Below, piece by piece: positions 1 through 6,696 of a stretch of DNA of 13,346 nt (positions are counted from its first letter, which is position 1; each line of letters opens with the position of its first letter). The DNA comes from JBDLID01 sp039715055 (GTDB lineage Bacteria; Desulfobacterota; Desulfobulbia; Desulfobulbales; Desulfocapsaceae), in the NCBI GenBank assembly GCA_039715055.1, contig JBDLID010000087.1, forward strand, positions 1 through 13,346, read 5' to 3'. A program made the translations under genes and the position numbers. The notes below the pieces were generated by a model. That model was not told the origin of the DNA. It worked only from the letters and a program-made list of their open reading frames with translations, and made no database searches.

Positions 1-1
1 C

Positions 2-1399
2 CGTTTTGAAGAGATGATTAACAAGGCGGTTGAACTCCGTGACCAGCTCACAACCAAAGTTGAAGCTGCCGGCGGTACCATCGATTCTGATGCCGCAGCA
101 CTCACCTTTACTCCTGCGTCCTCTGTTGCAGAACTTGAGCAGCAGGGAGCTGACCTGAACTATATTGAGACCCTGGATGCCAACGAAGATCTCCGCTCCT
201 TAAAGCAGATTGCCATGTACGGAATGCGCGGACTGGCTGCCTACACCGACCACGCCTTTGTTCTTGGTCAGGAAGACGACGACCTCTACGGTTTTATCCA
301 TGAAATCATGGCAGCCCTCACCACTGACCTGGGACTGGACGATCTGGTTGCCGGTGCCTTGAAAATCGGTGAGATGAACCTGAAAGCCATGGAACTGCTC
401 GATGCTGGCAACACCGGCACCTACGGTCATCCTGAGCCCACCGAGGTTCCTTTGGGTCACAAGCCCGGAAAATGTATCCTGATCACCGGTCATGACCTCA
501 AGGACCTTGATATGCTTCTCAAGCAGACCGAAGGAAAAGGTATCAACATCTACACCCACGGTGAGATGCTGCCCTGTCATGCCTATCCGGAACTGAAGAA
601 GTATGATCATTTCTACGGTCACTTTGGTACTGCCTGGCAGAACCAGCAGAAAGAGATGCCCGAGTTCCCCGGTGCCATTCTCTTTACCACCAACTGTATC
701 CAGAAGCCCAAAGACTCCTACAAGGATAATGTCTTTACCACCGGTCTCGTCGGCTGGCCCGATGTAGCCCATATCGGCGACGACAAGGATTTCACCCCTG
801 TAATCGAACGTGCCCTGGCTCTGCCCGGCTTCACCGATGAGGTAGACAACGGCTCTGTCCTGGCCGGCTTTGGTCGTAACGCTGTTCTTGGTGTTGCAGA
901 CAAGGTTATCGACGCGGTGAAGGCCAAGGCCATTCGCCACTTCTTCCTGGTCGGCGGCTGTGACGGCGCCAAACCGGGCCGTAACTACTACACCGATATA
1001 GTCGAGCAGATCCCCGAGGACTGTGTTGTCCTGACTCTTGCCTGCGGCAAATTCCGTTTCTTTGATAAGCAGCTTGGCGACATCGGCGGCATCCCCCGTC
1101 TCCTTGACGTTGGCCAGTGCAACGACGCCTACTCCGCAATCCAGATTGCGGTGGCTCTGGCCGGTGCATTTGAGTGTGATGTCAATGAACTGCCGCTCTC
1201 CATGATTCTATCCTGGTATGAGCAGAAGGCCGTCGTTATTCTGCTGACCCTGTTCAGCCTGGGCATCAAGGATATCCGGCTCGGACCCTCCCTGCCGGCA
1301 TTCATCACCCCCAATGTCCTCAATGTGCTGGTGGAAAATTTCGCCTGCAAGCCCATTGCGGAGACAGCAGAAGAGGATCTGAAGACCATCCTCGGCTAG
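2..1399 (+). CDS. hcp: Hydroxylamine reductase / hybrid cluster protein Hcp (5' partial)
   Basis: Hcp is a cytoplasmic iron-sulfur enzyme best supported as an NO reductase (NO to N2O) in nitrosative-stress defence, historically assayed as hydroxylamine reductase. The reading frame is open to the window's left edge (codons Arg-Phe-Glu-Glu precede the Met at 14), and the N-terminal Cys motif for the first FeS cluster is absent, so roughly the first 90 residues lie outside. All expected hybrid-cluster ligands are visible (numbering from the Met at 14): His160 (TGHDL), Glu184 (HGEMLP), Cys228 (TTNC), Cys316 (GGCDG, the persulfide position), Cys344 (ACGKFRF), Cys369 (VGQCND) and Glu403 (WYEQ). Spacings fit the family. 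It is the first visible gene of a + strand cluster with a siroheme protein, a zinc-ribbon protein and a ferredoxin. Its promoter, where an HcpR-type site would be expected, is off-window. The identification is secure; the physiological substrate is inferred. Confidence 0.96.
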   Translation, partial: RFEEMINKAVELRDQLTTKVEAAGGTIDSDAAALTFTPASSVAELEQQGADLNYIETLDANEDLRSLKQIAMYGMRGLAAYTDHAFVLGQEDDDLYGFIHEIMAALTTDLGLDDLVAGALKIGEMNLKAMELLDAGNTGTYGHPEPTEVPLGHKPGKCILITGHDLKDLDMLLKQTEGKGINIYTHGEMLPCHAYPELKKYDHFYGHFGTAWQNQQKEMPEFPGAILFTTNCIQKPKDSYKDNVFTTGLVGWPDVAHIGDDKDFTPVIERALALPGFTDEVDNGSVLAGFGRNAVLGVADKVIDAVKAKAIRHFFLVGGCDGAKPGRNYYTDIVEQIPEDCVVLTLACGKFRFFDKQLGDIGGIPRLLDVGQCNDAYSAIQIAVALAGAFECDVNELPLSMILSWYEQKAVVILLTLFSLGIKDIRLGPSLPAFITPNVLNVLVENFACKPIAETAEEDLKTILG

Positions 1400-1416
1400 A
1401 TTTACCTTTGTAAATC
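1399..1416 (+). other. Short stem-loop at the hcp stop codon
   Basis: A perfect 7-bp stem, GATTTAC / GTAAATC with a CTTT loop, begins on the last base of the hcp stop codon. It is too AT-rich and too short to be a terminator alone. It is the first of three consecutive potential hairpins before the next gene and may stabilise the hcp 3' end. Confidence 0.5.
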
Positions 1417-1428
1417 AGGTTCTTCCTC

Positions 1429-1458
1429 CGGCAGGGCACGGCTCACCGTGTCCTGCCG
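1429..1458 (+). terminator. Strong hairpin between hcp and the siroheme protein gene (attenuator or processing site)
   Basis: The arms CGGCAGGGCACGG (1429-1441) and CCGTGTCCTGCCG (1446-1458) pair over 13 bp with one G-T wobble and a CTCA tetraloop. Only CTTT follows, so the U-tract is weak and complete termination is unlikely. A partial terminator or an mRNA-stability element that lets hcp be expressed above the downstream genes is the simplest reading. Confidence 0.6.
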
Positions 1459-1482
1459 CTTTGGGTTAATCCGCAAAGAAAA

Positions 1483-2157
1483 ATGAAAGTATCTGAAACT
1501 GGTCAACCCATTACACCCATGAGCAGCGAAAAACTCAAAAAAACATTTACCCCGATTCCCGGTCTCAACATGGGGCTCTTTTCTCCGGGGGAGCTTGCAC
1601 GGATCATTGAGCTGATCAACGAGTATGACGTGGAGAAGGCCAAGATCACCGGCGGAGGGCGGCTGGCCCTGCTCGGTATTGATGACAGCGCAAAAAATGA
1701 GCTGCTCAAAAGGCTTGAACCTTACACCAGGCCCCATATCAAAAACAGTGTCACCTATGTGCAGGCCTGCCCCGGCGCCAAGTGGTGTAAATACGGGGTG
1801 GCAGAGTCCCTGCCCCTTGGTGAAAAACTGGAGCAGCTCAGCTTTGCGGCTCCCCTGCCGGCCAAGGTCAAAGTAGGAGTTGCCGGCTGCCGTATGTGCT
1901 GCACTGAACCCTATTTGCGCGATGTTGGCCTGATTGCCTCGTCCAAGGGCTGGACCCTTGTCTTTGGCGGCAACGGCGGCGGTCACCCCCGTATTGGCGA
2001 AGTGGTCGCAAAAAACCTCACCGAGTCAGAGGCCGTGACTCTCGTTGAAAAATGTTTACAGTTTTATCTGGAAAATGGTTATCGCCAATCACGAACCGCC
2101 AGGTTCATGGAACGGATCGGGATTGAAACCCTGAAAGAAAACGTACTGGAGAAGTGA
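1483..2157 (+). CDS. Small siroheme-[4Fe-4S] sulfite/nitrite reductase-like protein
   Basis: This 224-residue protein carries one nitrite/sulfite reductase unit: a ferredoxin-like half-domain (about residues 25-90) followed by the siroheme/4Fe-4S cysteines. These are Cys96-x5-Cys102 (ACPGAKWC) and Cys136-x3-Cys140 (GCRMCC), the classic C-x5-C...C-x3-C arrangement. An extra Cys139 lies inside the second pair. The length matches the low-molecular-weight assimilatory-type sulfite reductases known from Desulfovibrio rather than the two-repeat CysI/NirA or the DsrAB subunits. It would reduce sulfite or nitrite in the cytoplasm using electrons from a ferredoxin-like donor, and such a ferredoxin lies two genes downstream. 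Its placement after hcp suggests nitrite, NO or hydroxylamine chemistry, but the substrate cannot be read from sequence. The ATG at 1483 has only a weak purine-rich ribosome site (AAAGAAAA). The Met codon at 1519 is an alternative but has no better site. It overlaps the next gene. Confidence 0.85.
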   Translation: MKVSETGQPITPMSSEKLKKTFTPIPGLNMGLFSPGELARIIELINEYDVEKAKITGGGRLALLGIDDSAKNELLKRLEPYTRPHIKNSVTYVQACPGAKWCKYGVAESLPLGEKLEQLSFAAPLPAKVKVGVAGCRMCCTEPYLRDVGLIASSKGWTLVFGGNGGGHPRIGEVVAKNLTESEAVTLVEKCLQFYLENGYRQSRTARFMERIGIETLKENVLEK

Positions 2158-2798
2158 TGCAATGCCCGGGACAGGATAATCGATACTGGGACGGGGAGGC
2201 AGTTTTTGAGGCACCCTGCCCCCACTGTGGAAACGTACTGGAATTTTTCAAGGATGACAGTCAGCGGAGCTGCCGGCAATGCGGCAACAAGGTTCTCAAC
2301 CCGAAGATGGATTTTGGCTGCGCCACCTATTGCCCCTATGCCGATCAGTGCCTTGGCGACATGCCGCCTGAAGTGCTCGAGGGACGTGGCGACCTGTTCC
2401 GTGATCGTCTGGCGTTGTCTGTCCGCAAAAGACTGCACACCACTCCGGAACAGTATAAACTTGCTGAAAAACGAAGCGAATACGGTGAACAGATCTGTAA
2501 AGAGGAACAGGGCAATATGCCGGTTGCTGTGGCCTCCGCTCTTCTCAAAGACCTTCCTGACTGGAAAGAAGTCCTGGTAGAGCTGAAAGGAGAAGAGTCT
2601 CTTATCCAATCCGTTGAATCGCTGTTGACAGGAGCTGCAGCGGAAAGCAGTGCGGCGGCTAAAAACGGTGACATATTTTTTGACTGCTGTCTGCTTGGTG
2701 ACACCTTCATCTCAAAACAGATTGATGAGGAACAAAATTGTCGCACCAATGCAGGCAGGAAACTGCTGGACGAACTAATCAAGACATTGAAAAAATAA
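2157..2798 (+). CDS. Zinc-ribbon protein with a degenerate HD-phosphohydrolase-like domain
   Basis: The predicted protein has 213 residues. The N-terminus carries a zinc ribbon, Cys21-x2-Cys24 and Cys39-x2-Cys42, then a second Cys group (Cys55, Cys59, Cys65 in FGCATYCPYADQCLG). From recall, this N-terminal layout is shared with a family of HD-domain phosphohydrolases in sulfate reducers and relatives. The remainder aligns by pattern with that HD domain, but the metal ligands are missing: the HD pair is KD (residues 131-132, ALLKDLPDW), the upstream His is not seen (YKLAEKRSEYGEQI), and the later HH motif is absent after SLLTG. It is therefore probably a non-catalytic, zinc-binding scaffold or regulator; function unknown. 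The ATG at 2157 overlaps the preceding stop as TGATG, indicating translational coupling. A GTG at 2154 is also in frame but less likely. The HD assignment is from memory of the family and needs a profile search. Confidence 0.75.
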   Translation: MQCPGQDNRYWDGEAVFEAPCPHCGNVLEFFKDDSQRSCRQCGNKVLNPKMDFGCATYCPYADQCLGDMPPEVLEGRGDLFRDRLALSVRKRLHTTPEQYKLAEKRSEYGEQICKEEQGNMPVAVASALLKDLPDWKEVLVELKGEESLIQSVESLLTGAAAESSAAAKNGDIFFDCCLLGDTFISKQIDEEQNCRTNAGRKLLDELIKTLKK

Positions 2799-2808
2799 CT
2801 ATTGCCCC

Positions 2809-2812
2809 AGGA
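2809..2812 (+). promoter_or_regulatory. Ribosome binding site setting the ferredoxin start
   Basis: AGGA sits 6 nt before the ATG at 2819. It supports this start over the in-frame upstream extension that would overlap the previous gene. Confidence 0.6.
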
Positions 2813-2818
2813 TCCCCC

Positions 2819-3565
2819 ATGAAAATAATGCGAAAAATAATCGAGATTGATGAAGAACTCTGCGACGGCTGCGGCCTCTGTGTCCCGGATTGCGCCGAAG
2901 GGTCTCTTAAAATTATTAACGGCAAAGCAAAGCTCGTTGCCGATAACCTTTGCGACGGCCTTGGCGCATGCCTTGGTGCATGCCCCACCGGTGCCCTGAA
3001 GATCATTGAACGTGAGGCCGAGGACTTTGATGAAGATGCTGTTGAAGAGTATCTTGCAAAAGAGAAACTTAAAGAGGAGAGCAAGGCTCAACCCGCAGGC
3101 TGCCCTTCTGCCCAGCTGAAGACCTTTGCTGCACCTCAAACTCCATGTCAGGCTGCCAACAAACCGACATTGAACTCCCACGGCGGCTCTGCTCTTTCCC
3201 ATTGGCCAGTGCAGATCCGGTTGGTGCCTCCCACCGCCCCTTTCCTTCAGGGAGCCGATCTGCTTGTCGCAGCTGACTGTACCGCGGTATCCGCACTCAA
3301 TTTCCAGGATGATTTTCTGTCCGGCAGGGTTGTGATGATGGGCTGTCCCAAGTTCGATGACGCAGCCTCCTATGTTCAGCGATTTGCCGAGATCATTGCC
3401 AGCTGCAACCTCTCCACACTCACCATCCTCATCATGGAGGTCCCCTGCTGCGGCTCCATGAACACCATTATTGCTCAGGCCATGGAAAAGGCAGGAAAAA
3501 CCGTCCCGGTAACACAGGTTACCCTGTCAACCCGGGGCGAGGTTTTAGAAACAAAGCAGTGGTAG
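2819..3565 (+). CDS. 4Fe-4S ferredoxin-type protein of the Hcp-associated family
   Basis: This 248-residue iron-sulfur protein has a bacterial ferredoxin domain at residues 1-62. The first cluster motif is complete: Cys15-x2-Cys18-x2-Cys21-x3-Cys25 (CDGCGLCVPDC). The second, Cys45-x2-Leu48-x2-Cys51-x3-Cys55-Pro, lacks one Cys. An acidic, Lys/Glu-rich linker (about 65-92) leads to GCPSAQ (Cys95) and a C-terminal domain (about 125-248) with Cys154 (AADC), Cys176 (GCPK) and Cys210-Cys211 (VPCCG). From recall, related proteins are found beside hcp in sulfate reducers and clostridia, where they are candidate electron carriers for Hcp. Here it could also feed the siroheme protein two genes upstream. 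The start at 2819 has a proper ribosome site and begins directly before the ferredoxin fold; the Met at 2828 is a minor alternative. It is the last gene of the cluster and is followed by a long hairpin. Confidence 0.88.
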   Translation: MKIMRKIIEIDEELCDGCGLCVPDCAEGSLKIINGKAKLVADNLCDGLGACLGACPTGALKIIEREAEDFDEDAVEEYLAKEKLKEESKAQPAGCPSAQLKTFAAPQTPCQAANKPTLNSHGGSALSHWPVQIRLVPPTAPFLQGADLLVAADCTAVSALNFQDDFLSGRVVMMGCPKFDDAASYVQRFAEIIASCNLSTLTILIMEVPCCGSMNTIIAQAMEKAGKTVPVTQVTLSTRGEVLETKQW

Positions 3566-3579
3566 GAGTCAGATGGAGA

Positions 3580-3625
3580 CAATTCCCACGCACTGCCCTG
3601 ACAAAGAGTCAGCGTGTGGGAATTG
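3580..3625 (+). terminator. Long composite hairpin after the hcp-ferredoxin cluster
   Basis: The outer arms CAATTCCCAC (3580-3589) and GTGGGAATTG (3616-3625) pair perfectly over 10 bp. They enclose a nested 5-bp hairpin, CTGAC / GTCAG with an AAAGA loop (3598-3612). No T-tract follows, so it is not a canonical intrinsic terminator. It may act as a 3'-end stabiliser or Rho-assisted terminator. Confidence 0.55.
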
Positions 3626-3642
3626 GTCCTCTCAGGGGCAGG

Positions 3643-3671
3643 TTTACAGTCTGAAATAAATGAACTATATA
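3643..3671 (+). promoter_or_regulatory. Candidate sigma70 promoter for pqiAB
   Basis: TTTACA (3643-3648) and TATATA (3666-3671) are separated by 17 nt, matching the -35/-10 consensus at 5 of 6 and 4 of 6 bases. A TATATT two bases on is an alternative -10. It lies about 75 nt before the pqiA start in the only gap ahead of the operon. Confidence 0.45.
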
Positions 3672-3685
3672 TTTCCTTATGGTAT

Positions 3686-3708
3686 GGGGATACGTTTATC
3701 GTATCTCC
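3686..3708 (+). promoter_or_regulatory. Dyad in the pqiA leader
   Basis: GATACG-TTTAT-CGTATC is a perfect 6-bp inverted repeat, extended to 9 bp by flanking GGG/TCC with one G-T pair. It lies just downstream of the candidate promoter and could be an operator or a leader-RNA hairpin. Confidence 0.4.
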
Positions 3709-3715
3709 TGGTCTG

Positions 3716-3727
3716 CTGTTGCAACAG
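3716..3727. promoter_or_regulatory. Perfect 12-bp palindrome before pqiA
   Basis: CTGTTGCAACAG is fully self-complementary with no spacer. It ends 7 bases before the GAGGAAA ribosome site of pqiA. A dimeric regulator site is possible, but the regulator cannot be named. Confidence 0.35.
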
Positions 3728-3744
3728 TTCCATGAGGAAAAGTG

Positions 3745-5061
3745 ATGGAGGGAAAAAAACAGGAACCGGAAGAAAACCAGCCGCTTTCCTTTCTGGCCTG
3801 TCCGGCCTGTGACCTCCTCATAAAAGCCCAAAATGTCCCGAGGGGACACGTGGGAAACTGTCCCCGCTGCCGTCGCCGACTCATTGCCCCCAAAGAAAAT
3901 TCCATTGAACGCATCCTGGCAATAACGCTTGCCGGGCTGCTGGTCTTTTTTCCGGCCATTGGCCTGCCGCTCCTCAAAGTTGAAGCCCTGGGCCAGGAAA
4001 ACATGGCCTCGGTGATTGACGCCTGCCTTGCCTTTTATCAAAACGGCTATTTTCTTGTCGGCGTCATGGTTTTTCTGACTGTCATCGTCATTCCCTTTCT
4101 CAACCTGTCACTGCTGTTCATCATTTCTCTGCATCTCAAATTTAACCGCTTTCATCCCCTGCTGCCCTACAGCCTTCGTAGTGTCCATCACCTCAGGGAG
4201 TGGGGTATGAGCGAGATCTACCTCCTCGGCGTCCTCGTATCCATTATCAAGGTTTACCAACTGGCCGAGATCAGTTACCGACCCGGATTCTTCTGCTTTC
4301 TTATCCTCAGCCTGACCACCATCCTGAGCCTCACCCTGCTGGACAGAGGAGAATTCTGGCAGGCGATCACCAGGCTCAAGGAGGATTTCAACACGACTGT
4401 TCCACAGAAATTCACACCGCCCATGGTTGATGACAATGCGCGATCAAGCAACATCATTCACTGTCATGAATGCGAACTGACTCTGCCCTCTCCTGAAAAA
4501 ATCACCTCCTCTTCATGCCCGCGCTGTAATGCTCATCTCCACTACCGCATCCCCAGAAGCCTGCAGCTCACCTGGGCCCTGTTGATCTGCTCTGTTGTTT
4601 TTCTTATCCCGGCAAATATTCTGCCGATCATGCGGGTGGATACCTTTGGCAGCCCCTTGTATTCGACCATCATGGACGGTGTGATCTATTTTTTTCATGA
4701 AAAAGAGTTTGGCATAGGGCTTATCATCTTTACAGCCTCCATCCTTGTTCCGGTCTTCAAGGTGATCGGCCTGACCATCATCCTGGTCTCAATCCACTTC
4801 AAGACTGAAACAAGCCTCAGACAGAAAGCGATCATGTTTCGCTTTATCGAGTTCATCGGCCGCTGGTCCATGCTCGATATTTTTGTTATCGCCTTCATGG
4901 CCGCCCTGGTTGATTTTGCCAATCTCAGCTCCACCCACCCGGCTCCCGGAGCATTTTTCTTTACACTGGTTGTCATTTCAACCATGTTCGCCGCCATCAG
5001 TTTTGATCCCCGCTGTCTCTGGGATTATCACAATTCCCCACTTGAATCGAGAAGATCATGA
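3745..5061 (+). CDS. pqiA: Paraquat-inducible protein A family membrane protein (PqiA/LetA-like)
   Basis: This 438-residue inner-membrane protein partners an MCE protein in moving lipids between the inner and outer membranes. It shows the two-fold PqiA layout. In the first half a zinc ribbon (Cys19-x2-Cys22, Cys39-x2-Cys42) precedes hydrophobic segments at about 55-77, 101-129, 157-175 and 182-199. In the second half a zinc ribbon (Cys240-x2-Cys243, Cys258-x2-Cys261) precedes segments at about 274-297, 322-350, 373-391 and 402-420. Both halves carry the conserved Pro-rich first helix (FPAIGLPLLKV and IPANILPIMRV). The ATG at 3745 has GAGGAAA at a good distance; the GTG one codon earlier is less likely. 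The stop overlaps the pqiB start by 4 nt (ATGA), so the two are translated together. The name PqiA rather than LetA/YebS is by general similarity; the two are close relatives. The substrate is presumed to be phospholipid. Confidence 0.92.
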   Translation: MEGKKQEPEENQPLSFLACPACDLLIKAQNVPRGHVGNCPRCRRRLIAPKENSIERILAITLAGLLVFFPAIGLPLLKVEALGQENMASVIDACLAFYQNGYFLVGVMVFLTVIVIPFLNLSLLFIISLHLKFNRFHPLLPYSLRSVHHLREWGMSEIYLLGVLVSIIKVYQLAEISYRPGFFCFLILSLTTILSLTLLDRGEFWQAITRLKEDFNTTVPQKFTPPMVDDNARSSNIIHCHECELTLPSPEKITSSSCPRCNAHLHYRIPRSLQLTWALLICSVVFLIPANILPIMRVDTFGSPLYSTIMDGVIYFFHEKEFGIGLIIFTASILVPVFKVIGLTIILVSIHFKTETSLRQKAIMFRFIEFIGRWSMLDIFVIAFMAALVDFANLSSTHPAPGAFFFTLVVISTMFAAISFDPRCLWDYHNSPLESRRS

Positions 5062-6656
5062 AAGAGTTGGAAGTCAAAAAGAAACGCTCAATTTCCCCGG
5101 TCTGGATCCTGCCACTGGTGGCACTGCTCATCGGCATCTGGCTAGGCTATAAATCATTCCAGGAACAGGGTATAGAGATCACCGTTCGCATCAAGGAGGC
5201 CACCGGCCTGACTCCGGGCAAGACCCAGATATTCTACAAGGGATTGCCCGTCGGCATGTTAAAGGAATTGTCAGTGACCCCGGATCTTCTGAACATTGAC
5301 GCCAGAATCGAGGTGGTCAGGGAGGCCAAGGCCAAGCTGACCGATACGGCCAAGATATGGATTGTCAAACCGGAAGTTTCCACCAGTAAGATCACCGGCC
5401 TGGAAACCATTGTTACCGGGAACTATTTTCAGATTATGGTGGGCAAAGAAGGCCGGTCAAGCCGGTTTTTCGTTGCTGAAGACTCCCCGCCGCCGCTGCA
5501 CATGGACAGTCCCGGCCTGCACCTGACCCTTATCTCCTCAGGCGACAGCTCACTTAATCCGGAATCACCTGTTCTCTATAAGAAATTCCAGGTCGGCGAG
5601 GTCCTCTCTGTGACCATGGATGAAGCCGGTCAAATCAGCAACCGGATACTTATCTATCCCCAGTATCAGGATCTGGTTGGCGACAATACTGTTTTCTGGG
5701 ACATTTCAAGCATTGAGCTTAAAACCAATCTCCCTAATTTCAGTGTCAAACTCGGCACCCTGAGAACCATTCTGGCCGGTGGGGTGTCAATGAAAACACC
5801 CGATAGTGCTAAAAAAACAGTCCTCAGCCGGACCAGTTTTACCCTTCACAAAAACTTTGAGGAAGGAATCACGGAAAACCATATTCCGGTCACCCTTCGA
5901 TTTCCCAGTCGATTCGGACTGTTAGTTGGTGCTGAGATCGACTACAGGGGCATTACTGTCGGGAAAATCACCCATATGGATCTGGATGATAATCTTGAGT
6001 CTGTGACGGCAACTGCCCATTTATCAAGATCGGTGGAAAAAATTCTAGGAGAAAAAAGTGCCTTCTGGCTGACCAGGGCCACTCTAACCATCACCGGTGT
6101 CGAGCATCTCGACAAACTCCTCAGCGGAGCCGGAATATCAATGGGAGGCAGGGGCGGCAAGGAGACAAGAGAGTTCACTGTTTTTGGTAGCCGGCCCCCG
6201 GGGCTTGCTGAAACAGAAGGGCTGCAGCTTATTCTCGAGTCCAATGAGCTGGGCTCTCTCGGTGTGGGAAAACCGGTCTACTTCCGCCAGCTCCAGGTGG
6301 GGCGGGTCACCGGTGCCGAGCTTTCAAGAGACAGCCGCAAGGTGCTTGTCCACATCAACATCGAGGAAAAGTACAAGGATCTGGTCAAGGAAAATTCAAA
6401 ATTCTGGAACTCTTCAGGCATCCGCATCAAAGGCGGACTGATGACATCCATGCAGATCAATACCGAATCAATGGCAGCGTTTCTGGGGGGCGGCGTCTCA
6501 TTTATCACACCGGAGACAGAGATGGGCAAAGAGGTTGTGCAGGACTATGTCTTCACCCTGCACCGGGAACCCAAAGAGGCGTGGTTGAGCTGGAGTCCGG
6601 ACATCAGGCTCGGGGAAGAAAAAAGACAGTGGCTCAATCTTTTGAAAAAAGAATAG
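5058..6656 (+). CDS. pqiB: MCE-domain lipid-transport protein (PqiB/LetB-like) with four MCE repeats
   Basis: The protein has 532 residues with a short cytoplasmic N-terminus and one membrane anchor (about 14-31, VWILPLVALLIGIWLGY), so the bulk is periplasmic. Four successive MCE (MlaD-like) repeats can be read at about 38-130, 153-248, 275-365 and 387-486. Each has the 'xGxPVxYRGxxVG' strand pair (for example IFYKGLPVG, VLYKKFQVG, IDYRGITVG, VYFRQLQVG), and all but perhaps the first end in a 'L..GGVS'-type pore-loop region. MCE proteins form stacked hexameric rings that make a lipid tunnel across the periplasm. E. coli PqiB has a similar total length, but with three MCE rings plus a long helical needle; here the fourth ring replaces the needle and the protein ends about 45 residues after it. 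No pqiC lipoprotein gene follows. The start is fixed by the 4-nt overlap with pqiA. Confidence 0.9.
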   Translation: MKELEVKKKRSISPVWILPLVALLIGIWLGYKSFQEQGIEITVRIKEATGLTPGKTQIFYKGLPVGMLKELSVTPDLLNIDARIEVVREAKAKLTDTAKIWIVKPEVSTSKITGLETIVTGNYFQIMVGKEGRSSRFFVAEDSPPPLHMDSPGLHLTLISSGDSSLNPESPVLYKKFQVGEVLSVTMDEAGQISNRILIYPQYQDLVGDNTVFWDISSIELKTNLPNFSVKLGTLRTILAGGVSMKTPDSAKKTVLSRTSFTLHKNFEEGITENHIPVTLRFPSRFGLLVGAEIDYRGITVGKITHMDLDDNLESVTATAHLSRSVEKILGEKSAFWLTRATLTITGVEHLDKLLSGAGISMGGRGGKETREFTVFGSRPPGLAETEGLQLILESNELGSLGVGKPVYFRQLQVGRVTGAELSRDSRKVLVHINIEEKYKDLVKENSKFWNSSGIRIKGGLMTSMQINTESMAAFLGGGVSFITPETEMGKEVVQDYVFTLHREPKEAWLSWSPDIRLGEEKRQWLNLLKKE

Positions 6657-6668
6657 AAAAATAGCCTT

Positions 6669-6696
6669 AACCCTGAACAGCGGCTATCAGGGTTTT
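6669..6696. terminator. Hairpin terminator between convergent pqiB and the PilB-type ATPase gene
   Basis: AACCCTGA (6669-6676) and TCAGGGTT (6687-6694) form an 8-bp stem with a 10-nt loop, followed by TT on the + strand. On the - strand the hairpin is followed after a few bases by TATTTTTC. It lies 12 nt after the pqiB stop, and its right arm contains the stop codon of the opposing gene. Two alternative stems overlap it: ATAGCC/GGCTAT (6661-6687) and CAGCGGC/GCCGCTG (6678-6707). Confidence 0.5.

Noticed and set aside
200..940. 246-codon open frame on the - strand opposite hcp
   Set aside because: Antisense shadow of hcp, whose cluster ligands are intact in the + frame.
1402..1986. 194-codon open frame on the - strand opposite the siroheme protein
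   Set aside because: Shadow frame; the + frame has the siroheme Cys motifs.
2738..2818. Upstream in-frame start for the ferredoxin gene
   Set aside because: It overlaps the previous gene deeply, adds residues unlike the family, and the ATG at 2819 has AGGA at correct distance.
2345..3202. 285-codon open frame on the - strand across the zinc-ribbon and ferredoxin genes
   Set aside because: Spans two unrelated + strand genes and has Ser/Arg-rich shadow composition.
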